This document shows positions 1 through 4,774 of a DNA stretch of 6,431 nucleotides, one piece after another; the first letter of the stretch is position 1, and each line of letters begins with the position of its first letter. Source of the stretch: Candidatus Zixiibacteriota bacterium. Its GTDB lineage: Bacteria; Zixibacteria; MSB-5A5; GN15; FEB-12. The position numbers were made by a program, and so were the translations under genes. The DNA lies in the NCBI GenBank assembly GCA_030591625.1, contig JAUVAR010000160.1:1-6431 (forward strand), read 5' to 3'. The notes beneath the pieces were generated by a model that ran no database searches, had not been told where the DNA came from, and worked only from the letters and a program-made list of their open reading frames with translations.

Positions 1-1452
1 ATCTTCATCACCCTGTCCACTCGCTATATTGAGCGCACAATAGCCGGCATTCCTTAGAATTCTGAATGAAGAACTGTCAATCCCAAGAGCCACACGCTTG
101 TCGTAATACTCAATAGCTTGCCCGTAACTCTTTGTGGAATGGTAGGCTACGGCAATATTTTGAACTATTCGTTTCTGGTCAGGTTTTACTTCATCAGCCA
201 TCTTGTAATATTTGATTGCTTTATAGAATTCTTTGGGCTTTCGATAGAAATAGCTGTTACCTAATAGCTTAAATAGCTCAGCATCTTTAATTTTTGATTT
301 GTAATCTTCATCTTGTTCAGTTACCCAGTTCATGTGTGCGAGCAGATTCTCAGTAGCTTTGGGATAATCTTTGGCCCAGAAAAGTGCTTTTCCATAATAG
401 AAATAGATATCTTTCGGTATGACTGGAATAGTAAATACTTTGTCGAAATTGCTAATAGCATCTTCAAATCGATTGATTGAACTGTAGGCCATTGCTAATT
501 CAAAAAACACTCTCACATTCGATGAATCAGGAGTAACATTTGAGAGTTCAAGATACCGTTCATAGGAGCCAATCGCCTCTGTATATCTGGTAGCTCGCTC
601 CGAACGGGAGCGTGATGATCTGGCCGCTTTATAATAAATACCACCAGCCCTCATCCAGGCAGGAGCATGAGTAGAATCTTTTGTCAACACCAACTTGAGC
701 TTTTCAATAGCACAGCCATAATCTTTCATCGACAAACATGCTTCGGCCCAATGATAGTAAACCTCAGTTGAGCCACTATCTACTTCAAGTGCCTTTTCAT
801 ATTCGATTATAGCAAGTGATGGAATATCCTGATAGAAATTAGCATCCCCAAGATTTGTATGATACTCGGCATTCATAGTGCGATGCATAGCTATTGTCTG
901 CTCGATCAAGATAGCTCTATCTTCAGGCGAAATAGGCGCAGTCTCATAATCTTTCAATATTTTTTCTTCACTGATATCACTAAAAGCAAGTGCGTTGCGG
1001 AAAGCAATATCGGCCGCAGAGTAATCTTCTTTGGCCAGAAGAAGTAATCCTTCAAGATTTGCAAACTGAGGCTTTAATTTTTTAGCCTTCTTGTTACCTT
1101 CCTTGATAGATTTTTCAGCCCCTTCCAAATCATCAAGCTTTAATTGAGAGCGACCAAGATACATCAAAGATTCATAATGTTTCTTCTTCTTATCAAGAGC
1201 AGTTTCAAATTGAGTTTTTGCATCAGCAAATTTTGCTTGATCGAAATAAACTTTACCGAGCAGATGATAGTTAATATAGTATGACGGATCACCAGCAATT
1301 GCTTGAGTAAGTAACTCCTCAGCCTTAGCATAGTCCTCGGCTTCAATCGCCGTTGTAATGTCTGAATTTACTGTTTGCGAATAGACTGGAACCATCAACA
1401 TTAGAACGATCCCAACCATCACTATCGCTTGTCTCAACTTGTTTTCTTTCAA
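1..1452 (-). CDS. Exported TPR-repeat protein, 3' end outside the window
   Basis: The frame is open for 484 codons from a TTG at 1452 to the left edge, with no stop seen. The N-terminus is a typical Sec signal peptide: K-rich start, hydrophobic core at residues 8-21, and probable cleavage after VYS (about residue 25). The rest is almost all helical tetratricopeptide repeats. Recognisable units fall near residues 61-94 (NYHLLGKVYFDQAKFADAKT), 95-128, 196-229 (EYHTNLGDANFYQDIPSLAI), 230-263, 314-347, 348-375, 390-425 and 428-460, with the usual Gly/Ala/Tyr pattern and Pro near repeat ends. TPRs bind other proteins, so a periplasmic or outer-membrane scaffold is expected; the partner is unknown. 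TTG is preferred over the in-frame GTG at 1461 because that GTG lies inside the ribosome binding site. Lys-rich stretches (residues 88-91, 121-126) may be loops. A catalytic domain could still follow beyond the edge. Confidence 0.88.
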   Translation of the reverse strand, partial: MKENKLRQAIVMVGIVLMLMVPVYSQTVNSDITTAIEAEDYAKAEELLTQAIAGDPSYYINYHLLGKVYFDQAKFADAKTQFETALDKKKKHYESLMYLGRSQLKLDDLEGAEKSIKEGNKKAKKLKPQFANLEGLLLLAKEDYSAADIAFRNALAFSDISEEKILKDYETAPISPEDRAILIEQTIAMHRTMNAEYHTNLGDANFYQDIPSLAIIEYEKALEVDSGSTEVYYHWAEACLSMKDYGCAIEKLKLVLTKDSTHAPAWMRAGGIYYKAARSSRSRSERATRYTEAIGSYERYLELSNVTPDSSNVRVFFELAMAYSSINRFEDAISNFDKVFTIPVIPKDIYFYYGKALFWAKDYPKATENLLAHMNWVTEQDEDYKSKIKDAELFKLLGNSYFYRKPKEFYKAIKYYKMADEVKPDQKRIVQNIAVAYHSTKSYGQAIEYYDKRVALGIDSSSFRILRNAGYCALNIASGQGDED

Positions 1453-1457
1453 CGTAA

Positions 1458-1466
1458 TCACCCTCT
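1458..1466 (-). promoter_or_regulatory. Ribosome binding site that sets the TTG start of the TPR gene
   Basis: The minus strand reads AGAGGGTGA, close to the anti-16S consensus AGGAGGTGA, and ends 5 nt before the TTG at 1452-1450. An in-frame GTG at 1461-1459 is part of this motif, so it is unlikely to be the initiator. This supports a start giving MKENKLRQ as the signal-peptide n-region. Confidence 0.65.
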
Positions 1467-1488
1467 AAGGTAGCTAAACAATTCAGCC

Positions 1489-1516
1489 AAAATATAGGAA
1501 TTTCGGAGTAAGTCAA
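1489..1516 (-). promoter_or_regulatory. Candidate sigma70-type promoter for the TPR gene
   Basis: On the minus strand a -35-like TTGACT (1516-1511) is followed after 16 bp by a -10-like TATTTT (1494-1489); an overlapping TATATT (1496-1491) would give a 14-bp gap. It lies about 40 bp upstream of the TTG start, downstream of the small membrane gene, so the TPR gene could be transcribed on its own. Pattern only; promoter consensus in this lineage is not known. Confidence 0.45.
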
Positions 1517-1545
1517 GGGAATAATTAATCACTACCTCAACTATA

Positions 1546-1743
1546 CTATTCAGTCTCAGAACAGACCGAAATTTCCACCAATATCTTATGTATCAGGAGG
1601 ACAACATACGAAAGAACTGCAACTCCTAAAAGTAGTTTCCACGGTATTCCAAAAAGGTCTGAGAAGACAATCTCAACATACACTCCTGTGATCAAAATCA
1701 CTACCGCCGAGAGTGCATCAAAAAAGCGAGTTGCGAGTACCAT
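1546..1743 (-). CDS. Small two-helix membrane protein of unknown function
   Basis: This encodes 65 residues and ends in TAG. Two hydrophobic segments are evident: roughly residues 10-28 (ALSAVVILITGVYVEIVFS) and 34-55 (PWKLLLGVAVLSYVVLLIHK). They are joined by a short FGIP turn, giving a helical hairpin in the inner membrane with a short acidic tail (CSETE). I do not recognise a family. Two adjacent ATG codons occur at 1746 and 1743. A GGAGG at 1753-1749 lies 2 nt before the first and 5 nt before the second, so the second is chosen; the upstream start would add one Met. The TPR gene begins about 93 bp downstream on the same strand with no hairpin between, so read-through is possible. The strong ribosome binding site and membrane pattern make it likely to be real despite its size. 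Confidence 0.7.
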   Translation of the reverse strand: MVLATRFFDALSAVVILITGVYVEIVFSDLFGIPWKLLLGVAVLSYVVLLIHKILVEISVCSETE

Positions 1744-1748
1744 CATGT

Positions 1749-1753
1749 CCTCC
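1749..1753 (-). promoter_or_regulatory. Shine-Dalgarno for the small membrane protein
   Basis: A perfect GGAGG on the minus strand sits 5 nt upstream of the ATG at 1743-1741 and only 2 nt upstream of the ATG at 1746-1744. It is the strongest such motif in the window, and it decides the start of the 65-residue gene. Confidence 0.65.
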
Positions 1754-1767
1754 GTTCCTTATACCAT

Positions 1768-1860
1768 CTAAATACTGGTTTCTTCCAGACCAAGATAGGT
1801 TTGCCTTGCGTTACCATTGTTCAGTAAAAAGAACACAAAGAACATGCCGATCAGACACAA
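1768..1860 (-). CDS. Possible 30-residue single-helix membrane peptide or gene remnant
   Basis: A minus-strand frame open from just after a TAG near 1880 to a TAG at 1770-1768 encodes a strongly hydrophobic stretch (WLCLIGMFFVFFLLNN) followed by a polar tail (GNARQTYLGLEETSI). The only usual start is TTG at 1860, with a GGAG 11 nt upstream, which is a poor arrangement; an internal ATG at 1845 would cut into the helix. The stop lies 24 bp before the ATG of the 65-residue membrane gene, so the two could form a small operon. It could equally be the tail of a decayed gene or chance. The rest of the 1747-2007 spacer holds one hairpin and no other convincing gene. Confidence 0.25.
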   Translation of the reverse strand: MCLIGMFFVFFLLNNGNARQTYLGLEETSI

Positions 1861-1932
1861 CCAGATAATTACTCCGTAATTCGTTGCTATCAGGTCGATT
1901 AACTATTAGATGTGATTCGTTACAAATAATCA

Positions 1933-1956
1933 GGCAATCGCAGTATCTGCGCTGCC
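1933..1956 (-). terminator. Probable intrinsic terminator of the TonB-C-repeat gene
   Basis: A hairpin forms from GGCA/TGCC outer arms (1933-1936 with 1953-1956), a small asymmetric bulge, and a perfect CGCAG/CTGCG inner stem (1939-1943 with 1947-1951) around a 3-nt loop. On the minus strand it is followed by a moderately T-rich tail (TGATTATTTGT). It starts about 50 nt downstream of the stop at 2008. The imperfect T-run keeps confidence modest. Confidence 0.45.
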
Positions 1957-2007
1957 CCGATTAAGGACATGATGACCCAAAACCTTATCTTACTGTAAGG
2001 CAAATAC

Positions 2008-3174
2008 TTAAGGAGCGACTTGGAATTGAGGCTGATTTAACCAGCGAGGGAGTATTCGTACGTATGTACTACCATTTGTTTCCAGATCAAGAATTCCTCG
2101 AAATGAAACAAGCAATCCATCAAAATTTTTGGCAGGGTAAAAACGAACTCTACTTACAACTGACTTTACTGCGTACCGATCCGTATGACCAATTCGCCCC
2201 GATGAAAGCAGGTTGGTCTGCCCGAGAGTATCTATTATAACCAACAATGAAACTCGACCCGAATCAGGAGCGGGATAGTTAACAATTGAAATATTATTAT
2301 AATTAAGATTCTTGGGAATCGGCGGAAGAATTAGTTCCGGCCTGGAACCAAACAATTGAATGCGATACTTTTCAAAATAGTATGATTCAGCTAAGGTCGA
2401 ATCAGTCCTAACTTTAGCAGGATAAGTTACTTCGGGGAATAATGTTACCAGAACATAACTTGTACCCTTCTGCGCTATCCCTCTCTTCTTCGCAGGACTG
2501 TACTTTGCCCAATTGATCGCACTAGACAATTCTTGTTCAAATTGACTCCCACTCGAATTGATTTTCTCAATTTTAAGGGGCCGACCTTTTTTATCAAATT
2601 CAACTTTAGTCAAAAGATAATGGGTGACAGGCAACGAGTCAGATATTTTATAATTACAGAAATATGATGGAAAGTTTTCTAATTTTACAGAACTTAAATT
2701 GTTAGCTCTTAACGTCGCTTCAAAGATAGAATAGTTACGAATTAAAGAATCTGCATCAATCCCAAACTTGAGCCTGTGCTTTGTCTTCCCTGCCCGAACT
2801 ATCATCACAGCAGCAAATTTCATCCGCCTTGCATTATTCCCAATCATTCCCGGATAAAACTGTTCACCTGAAAAATTGTCCATTGCAACCCTTGCAAACA
2901 AACTATCTTCTGGATTGAGAGCTACCGTATATCTCACTTTACCGTATCTATTTAATTCAAGCATAAGGGGTACAAGTGAATCTGCAAAAGATAGAAGTCT
3001 ATTCTCAGAAACTATCGAAATCGATTTAATTGGTATCGGAAGAATTATACCACCAACCGTCGGACGTTCTTTGATCTCTTCGGCCAACAACCCAATCCCA
3101 GTTAATTGCATACAAACCAACAACAGCAGAGAGAGATTTTTAATAATAATTTTCATCTTAGCAAATATCATCAC
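2008..3174 (-). CDS. Exported protein with three degenerate TonB-C-like repeats
   Basis: This is a 388-residue protein. An N-terminal signal peptide has a hydrophobic core LSLLLLVCMQLTGIGLLA (residues 14-31), with likely cleavage before EEIKERP. Three segments share the pattern of the TonB C-terminal domain: beta strand, DxxGxx turn, helix, then 'xFxPAxxxG' and a final strand. They are at about 66-127 (LELNRYGKVRYTV ... QFYPG), 186-247 (LLTKVEFDKKGRPLKI ... KYSPAKKRG) and 307-365 (VSLLVIIDTLGQTNLL ... VRFYPAKNFDG). In TonB itself this domain contacts the TonB box of outer-membrane receptors, but here there is no N-terminal anchor plus Pro-rich linker, so a periplasmic or surface role is more likely than energy transduction. 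The start is uncertain: ATGs at 3174, 3171 and 3156 (MKIIIKN) all lack a strong ribosome binding site, and the last gives the most typical signal peptide. It is divergent from the flippase. Confidence 0.82.
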   Translation of the reverse strand: MMIFAKMKIIIKNLSLLLLVCMQLTGIGLLAEEIKERPTVGGIILPIPIKSISIVSENRLLSFADSLVPLMLELNRYGKVRYTVALNPEDSLFARVAMDNFSGEQFYPGMIGNNARRMKFAAVMIVRAGKTKHRLKFGIDADSLIRNYSIFEATLRANNLSSVKLENFPSYFCNYKISDSLPVTHYLLTKVEFDKKGRPLKIEKINSSGSQFEQELSSAINWAKYSPAKKRGIAQKGTSYVLVTLFPEVTYPAKVRTDSTLAESYYFEKYRIQLFGSRPELILPPIPKNLNYNNISIVNYPAPDSGRVSLLVIIDTLGQTNLLSSGRIGHTDRYAVKSVVSRVRFYPAKNFDGLLVSFRGILDLETNGSTYVRILPRWLNQPQFQVAP

Positions 3175-3193
3175 AATCCATTAAAACGATTCA

Positions 3194-3222
3194 TTGTAGT
3201 GATTTAAAAATAACGCTATTTT
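3194..3222 (+). promoter_or_regulatory. Candidate promoter for the flippase gene
   Basis: TTGTAG (3194-3199) and TATTTT (3217-3222) are separated by 17 bp, 34 bp before the ATG at 3257. The -10-like box lies in the right arm of the AT-rich palindrome at 3205-3224. The gene shows no clear ribosome binding site (CAAGATACATT precedes the ATG). Pattern match only. Confidence 0.4.
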
Positions 3223-3224
3223 TA
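3205..3224. repeat. AT-rich perfect palindrome in the divergent spacer
   Basis: An 8-bp inverted repeat, TAAAAATA and TATTTTTA, flanks the 4-nt centre ACGC. It lies in the 82-bp spacer between the divergent TonB-C-repeat gene and the flippase, overlapping the candidate flippase -10. It could be an operator for a dimeric regulator or simply low-complexity spacer DNA. Its A/T-only arms would make a weak RNA hairpin, and a terminator role is unlikely since no gene ends here. Confidence 0.4.
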
Positions 3225-3256
3225 TCCCGCATACAGTATTAACATCAAGATACATT

Positions 3257-4768
3257 ATGTTACTAAATCGTCAGCTAACAAAAAATATATTTTCTTCCTG
3301 GGTCAATTTTGGCCTTCGGATAGTTATAGCATTTTTCTTCATACCGTTTATAACCAAAACTCTGGGAGAAGATCGCTACGGTGTCTGGATAATTGTCTTT
3401 CAGACGATAGCCTATTTCTCACTCTTCGATCTCGGTCTCGAACGAGCCCTGCTCAGATTCCTTTCAAAATCTTTTGGTCGCGCCAATAACAAGACCGCCA
3501 ACGAGGCGATTAACACTATCTGGCCATACTTCATTGGCATCGGCACTTTGATAATAATTCTCCTGCCACTTTCTGCCAACTATTTGTTTAGGTTTTTCAA
3601 CATAGAGAATTCGGACATAATCTCGGAAGGTGTCAAAGCGCTCCAGGTTCTCGCATTCTACGTCGGGATAAGGTTCTATCTATTACCATTTAGTGCTGCT
3701 CTTACAGGATTCCAACGACATGATCTATCAATGATTCTTCAGATTGTTGAAGAAATCTGCCGAGTGACAGCTCTTGTCTGGCTTCTCTCAAATGGCTATG
3801 GGCTTTTTGAGATGGCAATTGCAATCTTTTTAATAATGTCGCTAAGACAATTTGCATCGATTTTAATTGTCAGACGTTATTTCCCTTCCCTTCGTTTCCG
3901 CCCATCATTTAAAAAAACCGATGACCGTTCGGCTATTATAAAATATTCTCGTATCTCCTTTGGTATCAGTTTGGCCTGGCTCGTTATATTCAATTCCGAT
4001 GCTATCCTGTTAGGTGCGTTAAGTTCGGCCGCAGCAGCCGGTATTTTTGCACCTGCCTCACAATTGATGCTCTACTTGAGAAATATTGTAAATGTTGTCG
4101 GGGCACCGTTAACCGCGGCAATCTCTCATTGGGAGAGCAATGATGATTTCGAACGGATTATTAAACTATACTTAAATGGTATCAGGTATCTTAGTTTCGC
4201 ATCGGTCTTTCTTGCCGTCTCGGTCTATTTCTGGGCTGATTCATTCGTAGCCCTCTGGCTTCCCGAAGCGTTCTCCGAAGCATCCCGGGCGATGGTTATA
4301 CTCGTAATCGGAACAGCTGTTTTTCTGCCCCAGATCCTTGGCAACGCAATTCTGTTTGGAACTGACCGCCACTCACACTTGCTTAAGGTACTGATCTTTG
4401 AAGTAATCTTAAGAATCACTCTGGCAATCTATCTTGTCCCGAAGTACGGTGTAACCGGCATGGCCATTGCCACGACTATACCGCAGTTGCTTCTGTATAG
4501 CACGCTCTATCCAATGCTAATCGCCCGTACCCTCACGATTCAACTTCGCACGATAGCTGTCACCTGTCTGAACTCAGCAGGCAAGTCGTTACTAATTTCG
4601 TTACCGACAGCTTATTTGATTTCACAGAACTTATCCCCCACCAGCTGGACCCTGTTCATAACAGGAACGGCTGCCACAACTTTGATAGTTGCAACAGCCG
4701 CATATTTTGTCTTACTCAATCAATCCGAACGAGTACGCTTCAAGACTCTTATTCAAAATAAAGAATAA
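3257..4768 (+). CDS. Wzx-like polysaccharide/oligosaccharide flippase (MOP superfamily)
   Basis: This is a 503-residue polytopic inner-membrane protein, the usual length for the polysaccharide-transporter branch of the MOP exporters (Wzx/RfbX type). These move lipid-linked sugar units across the inner membrane during O-antigen, capsule or exopolysaccharide synthesis. Family features: an N-terminal helix (about 13-33), then LGEDRYGVWIIVFQTIAYFS and LFDLGLERALLRFLSK (36-71), the typical 'G-x-x-x-YGVW...DLG' region after helix 1. Further hydrophobic segments lie near 89-110, 128-149, 163-203, 231-253, 265-290, 311-335, 345-366, 374-394, 397-424, 442-456 and 464-486, consistent with about 12-14 helices. 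Basic residues concentrate in loops (205-232, 291-310). The substrate cannot be read from sequence. No glycosyltransferase or polymerase gene neighbours it here, so it is either an edge gene of a cluster or an orphan. It ends TAA followed at once by TAG, 6 bp from the stop of the convergent surface-protein gene. Confidence 0.9.
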   Translation: MLLNRQLTKNIFSSWVNFGLRIVIAFFFIPFITKTLGEDRYGVWIIVFQTIAYFSLFDLGLERALLRFLSKSFGRANNKTANEAINTIWPYFIGIGTLIIILLPLSANYLFRFFNIENSDIISEGVKALQVLAFYVGIRFYLLPFSAALTGFQRHDLSMILQIVEEICRVTALVWLLSNGYGLFEMAIAIFLIMSLRQFASILIVRRYFPSLRFRPSFKKTDDRSAIIKYSRISFGISLAWLVIFNSDAILLGALSSAAAAGIFAPASQLMLYLRNIVNVVGAPLTAAISHWESNDDFERIIKLYLNGIRYLSFASVFLAVSVYFWADSFVALWLPEAFSEASRAMVILVIGTAVFLPQILGNAILFGTDRHSHLLKVLIFEVILRITLAIYLVPKYGVTGMAIATTIPQLLLYSTLYPMLIARTLTIQLRTIAVTCLNSAGKSLLISLPTAYLISQNLSPTSWTLFITGTAATTLIVATAAYFVLLNQSERVRFKTLIQNKE

Positions 4769-4774
4769 TAGTCT

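Noticed and set aside
859..1346. Open frames of about 60 codons on either strand within the TPR gene
   Set aside because: The TPR frame explains this region fully; these translations are low-complexity and lack start signals.
1459..1461. GTG start for the TPR gene
   Set aside because: It lies inside the AGAGGGTGA ribosome binding motif, which is correctly spaced for the TTG three codons downstream.
1983..2000. CCTTA/TAAGG inverted repeat as a terminator
   Set aside because: The stem has only 5 bp with an 8-nt loop and no T-run; the hairpin at 1933-1956 is a better candidate.
2876..3184. 102-codon plus-strand open frame opposite the TonB-C-repeat gene
   Set aside because: It is antisense to a well-supported coding region and shows no domain or ribosome binding site. 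It overlaps the signal-peptide region of the real gene.
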